64,000 bases of DNA from Amorphophallus konjac (lineage: Eukaryota; Streptophyta; Magnoliopsida; Alismatales; Araceae), in contig CM040121.1 in assembly GCA_022559845.1 (NCBI GenBank), forward strand, positions 511,790,566-511,854,565, written 5' to 3'. The position numbers and the translations under genes are program-made. Below the pieces are notes generated by a model. It ran no database searches, was not told the DNA's origin, and was given only the letters and a program-made list of their open reading frames with translations. Shown piece by piece: positions 1 through 10,465 of the stretch. How positions within the stretch are numbered: position 1 is the first letter of the stretch; each line of letters starts with the position of its first letter.

Positions 1-1311
1 GCTATGTTGATCAAATCTCATGTCACTATGTTGACGCCCCAAAGTGAACTTCAATATTTCTATAATATAAAGTTTTTCTATTTTTTGTGTGTTTTTGGTT
101 TGATCTTTGCATTTTTGTGATTCGCGACCTGAAGAGCGGCGTGTTTTAAATAATGACCTTATCTAGGGCGTGTTCAAAAGAAAGGACGACCAAATGTCAG
201 GGCGTCAATTCCTGGTATTATCCGGTTTCAAAATAAATTCAAATTATTGATTAACGTCCTTCCTCAAGGCGTGTTTTCAAGTAACGCCTTCGTCTCAGGC
301 GTTTTCTCATAATTTTCAAATAAAGTAAGTTTTATTGTCAAAATTAAATCCGAGAAGTGACGCCCTTGATCTTGGTCATGTTTTTGAGTAACGTCTTGAT
401 GTAGGTCGTCAATTTGTAATTTGATGCCCTTCTGAAGGTCGTGTTTTATCCTTCGGTATCGTGTTTGAGTATGCCTTTCCTGAGTAGTTCCCTGCCTCCA
501 TTGGTCTCCTTGCTCGAATTGGAACTAGAGTCCTGCCTTCTTTTGATCGTTGCCCGTTCTTATCCTTTCGAATATGAGGTTATCTTGGATCTGGAACCCT
601 ATATAGGGATGTCTTGATCGACCTCGCGCGAGGCTGGCAGGTTACGAGAACAGACGAGATCAGAGGCTATCGAGGTCAGAGTTTCATACGTAGATGCTGA
701 ATTTACGGAGGCTATCCATCTTCTTCATGTGCAATCTTTAAAAAGCTCTCTGCTTCCTGTTCTTCCTGTCAACAGCATCAACTTCGGTTCACCCTTTACT
801 GTCGTCAGGGACAGCAGGGCTTTTGCTTATCTAGTTGCTTTGTTTTCATCGCATCATCACGTCTATTGTTTTTTTTTCTTTTCTTCATTTACTTCATCAT
901 CCTTTTCCTTTCCCTAACTCTTTAGGGGTTTTAAAACAAAAAAAAAGGTGCGCATGTTTTAGTCTCTATTCATCATCATATCATCTACTTGGGATTGATA
1001 CTACATTCATTTGGCTGATCCACTTCTTTTGTTTGTTTGTTTTATCTTTTTTGCAAGGGTAATCAATAAAGGAAAACCCCCTTCATCGGCCGGCCGATTG
1101 AAGGAGGAGGAGGAATTCACAATCCAGCCCGCGTTCTATTTTCCACCAGGTATTCACGATCTTCTTTGTTTCTTCTTGAGGTAACCCCTCTGGCGATCAC
1201 CCTCCTTAGTAGCATCACGTGCTTCTTTTCTTCATTATTATATCATCTCTCCCCCCTTATGCTTTCTCGTATTTAATAAACTCTTCATGTGTGGATTTAT
1301 CACAATCTACA
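1..1311 (+). mobile_element. LTR family A (Tekay-like), 3' portion, copy 1
   Basis: The last ~270 bases match 44190-44446, the end of the 3' LTR of the Ty3 element at 37780-44446. Both share the phrase GCAAGGGTAATC, a 14-bp palindrome and the end CTACA. Sequence after CTACA differs between the copies, so I take 1311 as the LTR end. Family A starts TGTAG and ends CTACA, a perfect 5-bp inverted terminus. A TATA-like CTATATAGGG lies near 599. The upstream 500 bases repeat a GGCGTGTTTT / AACGCC theme. No primer site follows, so this is a solo LTR or a 3' LTR whose body lies left of the window. Confidence 0.7.
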
Positions 1312-1432
1312 ACAGCTGCTGAAGTCTGTTGACATTATTTGACCAGAGCTTAATGCATGTGGACATCATCAAACCTTATTAGACTCATCAATGAGTCATA
1401 GTCAGACATGATTAAAACCCGAGACACAACAG

Positions 1433-2441
1433 TGAGCATGGATTTTATGGTCGGATTACCACAGACTCCGAGTGGCCATGATGGTATTTGGTTGTTAGTT
1501 GATCGTTTGACGAAGACAACCTATTTGTTGCGGATCAGAGTTAGTTGGAGTGTTTAGAGATTGGCCCGATTGTATGTGGAGTGGATTGTACCTTTGCATG
1601 GGGTTCCTATTTCCATTGTCTCAGATCGATACCCTCGCTTCACTTCTGGCTTTTGGCGGAGTTTCCAGAGGGCTCTACGGACAGAGTTGGCATTTTGTTA
1701 GGCTTATCACCCGAAGTCTGAGGTTCAATCAGAGAGGACCATTCAGACTCTGGAGGATATGTTGAGATCTTGTTGCCTAGAGTGACAGGGTTCCTGGAGT
1801 CATCATTTACCATTGGTGGAGTTCACTTACAACAACAACTATCACTCGAGTATTGACATGGCACCTTATGAGGCATTATACAGGCATCCATGTCGGACTC
1901 CACTTGATTGGTTCGAGGTCGGCGAGCGGCTTATGACTGGACCGGAGCTTGTGCAGCCGTGTGTTGAGGTGGTCCAACTTTTCCGACAGAGATTGCAGGT
2001 AACGTAGAGTAGGTAGAAGAGTTATGCAGATCGGAGAAGGAGGCCTCTTAGTTTTACAGTGGGAGACCAGGTGTTCTTGAGAGTCTCCCCTATGAAGGGG
2101 TGATGCGTTTTAGCAGGCGTGGGAAGTTGAGTCCCAGCTATATTGGATTGTTCCCTATTGTGGAGTGTATTGGTGAAGTGGCATATAGGTTGCAGTTACC
2201 CCCAGGGTTAGATGTGATGCATGATGTATTCCATGTTTCCATGCTAAGGAAGTACATGCTAGATGCTTCCCATGTCCTAGAGGATGCCGTGTGGCCTGAG
2301 GTGACGTCAGATCTATCCATTCCTGAGTATCCCATCCGTATTGAGGATCGGCGTGAGAAGCGGTTGAGGAACAAGGTTATCCCGTTGCTTAAGGTGATCT
2401 GGCAGCGTCACTCCGGCAATGAGGCGATGTGGGAGCGATAA
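1433..2441 (+). pseudogene. Ty3/gypsy (Tekay-type) integrase and chromodomain-like tail, broken
   Basis: Remnant of the integrase end of pol. The core reads from MDFMVGLPQTPSGHDG at 1437, through a VSDR-type second Asp region near 1620, to QSERTIQTLEDML near 1725, so the expected catalytic Glu is still encoded. The GPY-side stretch VEFTYNNNYHSSIDMAPYEA is at 1816-1875. The C-terminal module follows at 2100-2441 (DVFHVSMLRKY, then LLKVIWQRHSGNEAMWE, a chromodomain-like tail). Frame changes and stops near 1555, 2005 and 2440 break it. Upstream pol and gag are missing, and the junction at 1312-1432 with LTR-A is not explained. It lies just before its own 3' LTR. Confidence 0.85.
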
Positions 2442-2550
2442 GATGACATGCAACATCAGTTCCCCTATTTATTCGAGTAAGTTTTCCTCCTTGTTTGCCC
2501 GTGCTTTAGCGTCAATTTCGAGGATGAAAATTTTGAAAGGTGGGGATGAT

Positions 2551-4814
2551 TGTAATACCTTTGGATATCAGATCCTGTGTTTCGTGGGCTTTGGATCTAT
2601 TTTAAGGGGTAAATTAAAATTTTTATTTTAGATTTGGTTCGGACCCCGAGGAACTTTTTGAGTTTTCCTATATTTTCTAAATTGTTTAATCGGAATTGTT
2701 AAGAGGAAGGGCATATTGACGATTTTAATTTTTTTGTGTTTATGGGAAATCCTAAAAATTTTCCTCATTGTCATTAAACGCGAGCCCGCTCCTCCCTTTC
2801 CTCATTCTTCCCCTCTTCACTCTGATCGTGAGGCTCCCACCCTCTCCTCTTCGGCTACAGATGGAAATTGCGGGGGCAGATCGTTCGATGACGGTGGCAC
2901 CTAGGTGAAGCTTGGGCGGGAGGCGGTGGTGGCTCGTGCGTTCGCGTGTGTGGTCGTGAGCTCATGCGCGATTACGAGTTTTGGCGCGATCTGGCGAGGA
3001 TCGAGCCCCCTTTGAGGTTTGAAGCGTCGATAAGGTAGGGGGATAGATCCTGGACTCACCCCTCGTGTTTTCCTTCCAATATGTGGCTCAGGCGAGAGAG
3101 AGGGGTTATTGCATTTTCGGGGGAATTTCATGTCGAGGGCCGTGCGAACGGATTTTTAGCCTAAATCGGGTTTAATCGGTGGCATTGTGGTCGTGGATGG
3201 CTTTCCCACATTTTTTTGAGTCTTCGGAGCCCAATGTGGGTGATTTGGGTGTGGGAATGATCCTCTAGAGGTGGTTCCCGGAGGGGACCCTGTAGCGGAG
3301 AGGCGGCCAGCAACGCTACCGCCTCCACCTAGTGGGGGGCCAGAGTACTGGCTGCCTGGGTGCAAAGGCCACTGGGCGGCCAAAGGGGTGGCCACCCAGG
3401 TGTCTGGTTGGCTAGTCCCCTGGGCGCCCATCCCCTGCTCTGGGCGGCCATGGGTTGGGCCGCCCAAACCCTCCCCTGTCCTGGGCGACCAGAGGTTGGG
3501 TCGCTCAGGCCCTGTCCAATAGTTGAGCTAGGCGGCCAAGGCCCTAGCCACCCAGGCCACACAGTGGCAGCCACTACTGTGGCTGCCCAGATGTGTGGGT
3601 GGCCAACAGGTTGGCCGCCCAGGCCCCTTGGGCCTATTTTTCCAGATTTCACCATTTTGCGCATCTAGAGGTTCCGGTCTTCGCTGTGTCTATCGATAGT
3701 TCATAGATCAGCTGTCTAGCTAGTGGTCCTTGGTTCTCGTGCTAGCGAGCCGCCTCGTGGTGGATTCGTAGGAACCGGTGGTACTCTGGTGGCTTTCGTG
3801 GTTACCACAAGTTCTTATTTCTGGTGACTCTAGCCTCTTGACGTAGCTGACCTAGGCACGTTGTTGTTTACCCACCAGGGAGTGATGGAGGCTTACCTCG
3901 AGTAGACGATTTCTAAGCTAGTTATCGTAGGGCCCCTTGCCTTTGCAGCCTGAGTCTGGCTGGGGGGGAAATCGACTAGAGGACCCGACCTCGAGCAGAT
4001 AGTCTGTGTGTGCACACGTAGTCGGGGGTGGTGGATGCCTGTTGACAAGCGCGACCCCGACTAGCCCTTGTTCTGTGGTACTATGTTCGGTGTCTCAGTT
4101 TTCACCTGGGGTGAGTATGGAGACACCTAAGACTGCAGTATAAGTCATCGGAGGACACTTCCAACCTTGTCACTAGTGGGGTAGTACTCCTGTCACTTGA
4201 GAGGTTTCAGCACAGGTTTCTCTCCGACATGGTTTACCGTACTAGCGGCTTAGTCTATTCTGTTCTGCATGACCGAGGCACAGTTTTGTGACAGGTGTAA
4301 TGGTCCTATGTAGAGTTCTTTTACTTGTTGTCCTCTGCCTCCTTGTTATTTATTTATCTTTCTTTTGTTTGGTTATTGCACTGTTGTTTCGGTTGCATGA
4401 GGTTTAGATCTACGGGACCCCCACTGAACCGATGAGACGAGACTCACCCCTTTATTTTTCAGGTGAGGCGAGGCTTACGCACAGTGCTTCGGAGGCTGCT
4501 CATGGTGTCGGTGGTCAGGGTTAGACACTAGTTTGCCAGAGACAGGGTATGCCCCATAGTCTTGTACTTTTCTTTTCAGTAGACTGTACTTATTTGGACT
4601 TGGAGTTCTGGACTGTATAACTGTATTAAATTATGTAATTGTTTAATTCCTGTATTAATTTATTTATGCACCATATATTCCTGCATTTATTTTATCTTGT
4701 TGTACACTCCCACACCAACCCTTAACCCTTCCGGGCCTCTCGACCCGTGGGTGGCAGGCCAAGATTCGAAGGGTATCGGGTGTTTTCCCAATATTCAGAT
4801 TCTGGGTCGTCACA
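2551..4814 (+). mobile_element. 3' LTR of the Tekay-type element (Tekay-1)
   Basis: It begins TGTAATACC right after a purine-rich tract (GAAAGGTGGGGATGAT, a polypurine primer) and ends GGGTCGTCACA, about 2.26 kb. Start and end match in style the LTR at 56097-59525 (TGTAATACC...GTCATCACA). Shared internal phrases are TGTGTGTGCACACGT (about 4005 and 58450) and GAGACGAG.CTCACCCCT (about 4433 and 59151). The five bases after the end are GACAG. The 5' LTR is not in the window. Confidence 0.8.
3296..3630 (+). repeat. Degenerate array of GGCGGCC / GGCCGCC / GGTGGCC motifs in Tekay-1 LTR
   Basis: Within about 330 bases the heptamer GGCGGCC occurs near 3299, 3374, 3445 and 3530. Its complement GGCCGCC occurs near 3464 and 3614, with one-base variants (GGTGGCC, AGCCACC, GGCTGCC) between. 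Spacing is irregular, so this is not a simple tandem repeat. It lies upstream in the LTR, the position of a regulatory U3 region. Reading frames here are open only because of composition and are not genes. Confidence 0.6.
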
Positions 4815-5295
4815 GACAGGCTTATTGATTGGTTGAGGAAGCTTCTCCAAGATCTTTACAATGGGGGCTTTAAAAATCTTGAAAGGATGAAGGATCTCCA
4901 ATCGATGAAGCCTTTAAGCATGTGGGAGACTCCTCTCCTTCCTTCTTAGCTCTTCCTTCCACTAGAGTTTCCCCAAGGATTAGAAATTTCAGCCTCTTGA
5001 GCTCTTAAGAGAGGGGTCTTATTTCTAGGGGAGGAAAATTGGAGTTGTAATTCTCATAAAATAAAAAAAATGGAGTTCTAGTGGGATTTAGAGAGGGAAA
5101 TCCTTCCTCCAAGTGTCCTCGTTGCCATTAAAAGTCACATGAACCCTTTCCTAAGCTGAAAAGGTGATTAAAATGAGGTAGTGAGGGGTTGGTTTCCAGA
5201 ACAGAATTTTGGAAGAAATGGTGTCCGACCAAGAAGGCACTATTTAAATAGTCTTAGCCTGAAGATGCTAATTAAATATCCATTTAAGGAAAGTG
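4815..5295 (-). mobile_element. LTR family A, minus strand, distal half (split copy)
   Basis: The reverse complement aligns with 41350-41708 and then 43809-43900 of the plus-strand family-A LTR. Shared phrases are GGACACTTGGAGGAAG and GGAGTCTCCC..ATGCTTAAAG. The other half is at 12745-13347; the chromovirus at 5296-12744 was inserted between them. The last ~500 bases of the family-A LTR are missing here, cut off where Tekay-1 ends at 4814. Confidence 0.8.
5291..5295. repeat. Target site duplication AAGTG (left)
   Basis: AAGTG directly precedes the LTR start TGATGCGGG at 5296. The same five bases follow the far LTR at 12745-12749. A 5-bp duplication is usual for Ty3 integrases and marks the chromovirus as a single insertion. 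Confidence 0.9.
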
Positions 5296-7555
5296 TGATG
5301 CGGGACGGACACGGGGATCGACTCTAAGTGGTATGGACCTCGGACTCTAAATGCGGACACGACCAGCAACATACGATGGGAGAGGCTTTAGGTCCGACAC
5401 TAAGAGCTCCTATGGGCTATACGTCGCTAACAGAAATGTAAGCTCACTCGTCGTCCCACGCGAGGGAAACGCGGATCGTGCACGGTTGAGGAACCGACAG
5501 AGTTCAAGGGTAGTCCGACTCACTTCCGGACTCGGATCGAGTCACGGGACGGGTCACTCTCACACTCACAGCGGTGACAGGAACTCACGGGCCGGGTCCT
5601 ATCGCACTCGGCAGTGGCAAAAGACCATATACTAAACTAGCAAGTGAATGCCGAGAAGTTAGGACCATTACCTCCACGCACCTGGCGTGGGGAAGACAAC
5701 CCCGGCCAATTGCAGACTCCCGGTTAACAATTATTACAGCAATACAATAATTTGACCCACTCCACGCAGGGAGGTAATAGGTCACATGTGGACCCTGGGA
5801 ATCACGTGAATTGGGTTGACGGGCAGCATCTTGATGTCGCTCGGCGGTGCCGAACCCGCGTTTGTAGTGCTGTCTGGACGGCGTGATCTACAGGTCCGTG
5901 GGGCCCACGGAGCGCTCCAACCTCCGACTCTGGTGGGGTGGAACCCACTGTGATGGGACCCCTGGTGGCGCGCCTCCCTGGACGGCGGTCGGCTGAAAAT
6001 TCCGGTCGGTGGTCGATCGGCTCCGATCTCCAAGTTTTTGGAGTGCTGCCCATGGATTTTTACTTCTGTTTTCCGGCGCGCGCTCCGGCGAGATCAGCCG
6101 CTGCGAACAATCCCGATGTCGGATCGGGGAACAGGAGATACCGTTGGAAAGCGCTCTTGGAGTCCTTCAATCTAGGCTCAGAGAGATGACCTGGATCTGC
6201 ACGGATCTAGACTTTGTTGAATTTTGAAATTTCTGTTGTACAGTACCTGAACTCTCAGATCAGCAGGGGAGTTGTCTGAGAACTACCATTGACCGCCAGG
6301 AATACCTTAGATTCAGACTTTGACCTCTTCATGAAAGTTGTGGAGAGGAAAGAGAGGAAAACGGACATATTTTGTGTGAAGGGATTGGTGGAGGCTACAA
6401 TTTGGTACGGGTTTTACACTGACAGGTGGTCGGATCTGGAAACTGGCTGACAGCACTGTAGATGGATCTGAAGACGAATTTTAGAAAATATGAAATGGGC
6501 TTTAGAAATTCCAATAAAATTCGTGGATGGAGGGGTTGTTGGATATAACTCTCATTAAAATTGGGAGCTCTTGGGAAAATCAAAAAGTGGCCATAATACT
6601 GGAACTCCGGGTGGGTGGAAATCTAAACAGAAAATAGACAGATCTGGAAAGATAAGTTAGAAGAAAATGGAAAATTATCAAATGGAAGCTTTATGACCAA
6701 CCAAATTTTTCGGATCGTGGTTGACACCTCAGGAACACCTCCTGAAAATTTCAGCTCAAGATGAGCTTGTGTCGGACTGCAGAAATTAGTGGAGGCAGCC
6801 TCTGTCCTGGGTGGATAGAAAACCGGCAGCAACCGCGGTGGTGCGATGGCGGCACGTGGCGGCTGCGGCGATCATCGGAACTGATAGGGGTGGCTTCACA
6901 CCACCAGAATACAGCCTTCCCAGCTGCAAGAAGGAGAGGGAGGAGAGAGGAGGGGGGCGCCCAAGGCTGCTCCAACAAAATTCCTTGAATTCTTATGCAT
7001 TAATTCTACTAAAATGCTTAATACATGGTATTTATATGAAATGGCAAAAGACACAAAATACCCTTGGACCTAGGGTTTGTGGGAATATAAAAATGGAGTA
7101 GAACTAATTAGTTCTACACACATTTTACAAAAATTAAAATTGTGATGGTGAGAGGGGGGCGCCCCTTGACCAAGTAGGTGGGGTTGGTGGCCAACCTTGA
7201 CCCTTAAGCACACTTGTCCCCCACTTGGCCCACCCTTCTAGAAGCCCACCATTTGAAATATTGACTGACCCCACATGAGCCCTGGGGGTGTGGTGGGTCA
7301 ATGGGAGGGGGTCTGGGGGGCCCGTGGGACCCAAGGGGTCCAAATTGCACATAAGCCCCTCTTACAATCCAAATTACAAACCGAATAAAATGAAATAAAC
7401 ACACATTACACACAAAGAAAGTCTAAACAAATATGATAAATGTCGTGACTCAAGGGGGAGTCTCCAGGCTGTCTCCGAGCCAGATGGAAGCCGCTGTCGT
7501 ACGGTATCGGTGGCTCGCCGACTCGTGCCGTTCGTGTGCTCTGGTGTCTGCACCA
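5296..7555 (-). mobile_element. 3' LTR of the chromovirus
   Basis: On the minus strand it starts TGGTGCAGACACC and ends CCGTCCCGCATCA. It aligns along its full length with 10466-12744. The adjoining interior (7556-7570) reads on the minus strand CACCCGGGGAGAAT, a short polypurine tract immediately before the LTR. Confidence 0.9.
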
Positions 7556-7599
7556 ATTCTCCCCGGGTGGGAGAAACTCGACCCTATCGAGTAAGGGTC

Positions 7600-7854
7600 G
7601 GCATCACTGTGGTACCGCTCCAGTAGGTCCGGATCGATCTGCTACAACTCTCCATGGGTGATCCACGTATCCTCGGTGGCGGGCCATCCTCTCCATCGCA
7701 CTAAGTAGCGCGGGTAAGATCCACTCCTGATAACTGTCACCTGCTCATCCAGTATACGATCTATATGCTCTCGCTGTCGTGAAAAAAGGGGCTGGAGGTG
7801 GACACTCAGGTGTGGGATCACTCTCAATGGGAGGAGATGGCTCGAAAGGCTCAC
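7600..7854 (-). pseudogene. Chromodomain of the chromovirus polyprotein
   Basis: The minus frame gives REHIDRILDEQV near 7780, then YLVRWRGWPATEDTW near 7700, the aromatic-rich chromodomain core. In chromoviruses this domain follows the integrase and is thought to bind modified histone tails and direct integration. A stop at about 7642 comes before the usual downstream helix (QIDPDLLERY continues in the same frame). It is in a different frame from the integrase C-terminus, so a frameshift lies near 7780. Confidence 0.8.
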
Positions 7855-8236
7855 TAGGGATCACCGCTGGGTCCCTATATGCAACTAGATCCAATACATT
7901 AAAAGTAGAGCTTATATCATATTCCTTTGGCATGTCCACAACATACGCATTGGATCCAACGCGTTTCAACACTCTAAATGGACCAGCTCTGCGAGCTTGC
8001 AGTTTCTTTACCGTTCCAGAGGGAAACCGTTCAGGTCTTACCCTAATCATGACATATTCACCCTCTTGGAACTCACGATGGTGTCTATGGGCATCGGTTA
8101 GCTCCTTATACCATGCATTGCTGGCCTCAATGTGACGACGGACGTCGTCATGCAGACTCCTAACATGCTTAGCAAAAAAGAAAAACACACGGATGCACAC
8201 ACGACCCGAAACAAACCTAATGTTAGTCCGACCCAA
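7745..8236 (-). pseudogene. Integrase C-terminal domain of the chromovirus
   Basis: The minus frame contains SLHDDVRRHIEASNAWYKEL, then GEYVMIRVRPERFPSGTVKK, GPFRVLKRVGSNAYVVD and STFNVLDLVAYRDP. This is the linker, SH3-like fold and GPF/Y region typical of Ty3 integrases. The catalytic DDE core that should precede it is missing. The frame upstream of about 8180 reads instead into unrelated sequence. It is in the same phase as gag (8993-9826) and the unknown frame (8237-8956), separated only by stops. Confidence 0.85.
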
Positions 8237-8992
8237 TCATATGCAAGGTGGTCCAGGACATCCGAATGTGTGCCATGCATACACTAGAGGCAACTGGAAG
8301 TTGATGGAATGTGGAAGGCATCCTAAAGTGATCCATTCATGCACGGATGGCCTTTTAGATTTGGGAGGTTTGGGCGGGCCATCTTCTACATCACCCCGAT
8401 ATGTAGGTGTATTGTGAACGGGTTTGGAGGTTGTAGATGGATCGGCCCGTGGAGAAGGGGTATGACGATGGACTCTCTCGAAAAGGTGGAGTAAATATGG
8501 TGGGTCACGGGGTCCACAAGAGAATGGGTCGAAGGGATCAAGGAATGTATGACCCCTCGGACTAGGCTTCCATAAATCACTGTCCCACATTTGGAAATCC
8601 TGGAGGTGTAAATGATCACCTTCATTCATTGCGAGAGGTGGGACGACAGTCATAGGTAGAAAGTAAGATTCCTCCCTTGGGCAAATGGGAATGAAGTCAG
8701 GCTCGGCCAGCATAGGGAGGAGTAGAAGAACCTCCATGGTAACATGACCCACGGTGTACACGGAGGTGATGGATTCTAAAGCGGGATGAGTGAAACTACG
8801 ACCTGTGGGTCGGTCGAAGCCTGGAGCCAACAAGTGCGTAAATGTCAATTGCCGGTCCAACCCTTTAAGAAGGTCATCCAATGTATCCACATAGTGACTA
8901 GACCGGAAAGTGGTGTGAAATGAATTGATTGGCACCAGAGGTAGGATAGGGTCCATAGATGGGAGGGGAGATGGGGCCAGGCCATTCTTAAG
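8237..8992 (-). CDS. Unknown reading frame between gag and integrase tail
   Basis: An open minus-strand frame of about 240 codons from the first Met at 8956, and about 250 counted from the gag stop. It is not recognised. The product is rich in Pro, His, Leu and acidic residues, with a stretch GPPKPPKSKRP near its end. I see no protease DSG/DTG, no RT YxDD and no integrase HHCC. It occupies the place of protease, RT, RNase H and the integrase core. It keeps the phase of both neighbours, the three being separated by single stops at about 8993 and 8237. It could be captured host sequence, a diverged leftover, or non-coding DNA that is open by chance. Function unknown. Confidence 0.45.
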   Translation of the reverse strand, partial: LKNGLAPSPLPSMDPILPLVPINSFHTTFRSSHYVDTLDDLLKGLDRQLTFTHLLAPGFDRPTGRSFTHPALESITSVYTVGHVTMEVLLLLPMLAEPDFIPICPREESYFLPMTVVPPLAMNEGDHLHLQDFQMWDSDLWKPSPRGHTFLDPFDPFSCGPRDPPYLLHLFERVHRHTPSPRADPSTTSKPVHNTPTYRGDVEDGPPKPPKSKRPSVHEWITLGCLPHSINFQLPLVYAWHTFGCPGPPCI

Positions 8993-9954
8993 TCAGCTAA
9001 GGAGTGGCTCGGCTATAAGTAGCTTTCCCGTTAGAAACACGGGTAGCTGTGGCTGAGGTGGCTCCGAATAAAGTTCAGAGAGTGAGGCTTCTCCAACCCT
9101 TTTGTCCCCTAGGACTAGAGATTTCCGAGTGGGACACTGTCCGGCAAAGTGGCCAAACCCCTGGCAGCGATAACACTGCTGTCGTGATCCACTATGCTCC
9201 TTGATAAATGTGTCCTTACCCTTATCCTCTTGACGGATAGGGGGTGTAGGTACTGGGGCTCTCGTGGGTAGGGGAAGAGGATCCACTATGATGGGGAGAG
9301 GACCTTGGGATGGCACCTTAGATGGCATCGGGTTGGGGCTACCGATTGCTACCTCCTTAGGCTCGTGCTTGGTCCCATTCTGTCTAGGGGGTAGGCAAGG
9401 GGAAACCAGGGACTCGATATCAGCACACCTCCTATCCACTCTTTCCAAAATGATTTGGAAGAGTTCGGCAATGGTAGGATTTGGGGTAGGAGCGATGTTA
9501 TGGACTCTCTCATATGAACTCGGCTTAGTCTTGGACCTAGGCTCTTCTACATGCGCGGCGCTTTGCCTTTGATTATGGCCCACTTGGGTGGAGGTGATTG
9601 GGTGGGGTCGGTTGGAGGTGACCGGGCCGGGTAGGTAGACCTTCCTAAGCTCGCCATTCATCTCATGCCACGACTCGATGGGCCTTTGCCTCCTAACCTC
9701 CCTCATGCGCTCAATGCTCTCCCATTTCCAGGCGGCTTTGTGGACAAGCCTCTCTCGGGCAAAACTAACTTGCATGGCATCGGACATGGTGTAGCATTCA
9801 AAATATTTGTCCATGGTGGCTCCCACTTGAGGTAGTCACCCGGATCATTAGAGCCATAAAAGTCCGAGGCTTCGGGCCTACGGAAGTGGAGAGGGTGGTT
9901 GCCAAGCCCATGGGTAGACCAATGGCCATATTGCCCGGGTGATTGGGAATCCAT
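8993..9954 (-). pseudogene. gag: gag of the chromovirus, with CCHC zinc knuckle
   Basis: Encodes the capsid and nucleocapsid region. It starts at 9954 with MDSQSPGQYGHW. The capsid part includes DYLKWE, then MDKYFECYTMSDAMQVSFAR. The nucleocapsid knuckle is CYRCQGFGHFAGQC near 9150 (C-x2-C-x4-H-x4-C complete). A frameshift near 9820 separates the first ~45 codons from the rest, and the frame ends at 8993. In an intact element this would form the particle that packages the RNA. Confidence 0.85.
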
Positions 9955-10090
9955 GGGAAATTGGGGAACTACATGTTAGACATGCCGACACTTGGACAAG
10001 ACCGACTGACTCTTATTGGACTACGCACGAACTAGGAGACACAAACGGATGCAAACACCGACTAATGCACCTATACCTAAACCAATATCT

Positions 10091-10393
10091 GGTACGTGGC
10101 GGAGTTAATTGATCCGAAGATCACTCGCGTAAGTGTGCGGCCTTCCCGATAGGCGTAGCGTAACGTTCGGACAACACCTTTTATATACCGGGTAAAGGGT
10201 GCAAATGCATTTTAAAACACTCTTTTTTTGTTTGTTTTGAAAATAATGGGACTCGACTACACCCTAGACACAAGCAAGACTCGATACGTGGCGGAGATAA
10301 TTGACCCGAAGGTCACTCGCGCAAGTGTGCGGTCTTCCCGATAGGCGTAGCCTAACGTTCGGAAAACACCTTTTGATATACCGAGTAAAGGTG
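10091..10393. repeat. Direct repeat of about 110 bp in the chromovirus leader
   Basis: 10091-10203 and 10283-10393 share TACGTGGCGGAG, AAGTGTGCGG, TTCCCGATAGGCGTAGC and TAACGTTCGGA with few differences. They lie between gag and the primer site, that is in the 5' untranslated leader where packaging signals usually reside. Confidence 0.75.
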
Positions 10394-10450
10394 TGTGGGG
10401 CAACCTTAGACTATGCAAGACTTATGCAATGACTACCCTAGACTCGACTT

Positions 10451-10462
10451 GCTCTGATACCA
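10451..10462 (-). other. Primer binding site, initiator tRNA-Met type
   Basis: The minus strand reads TGGTATCAGAGC three bases after the LTR end at 10466. This is the standard plant Ty3/copia primer site. It fixes the orientation of the element and makes 10466-12744 the 5' LTR. Confidence 0.92.
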
Positions 10463-10465
10463 AAC

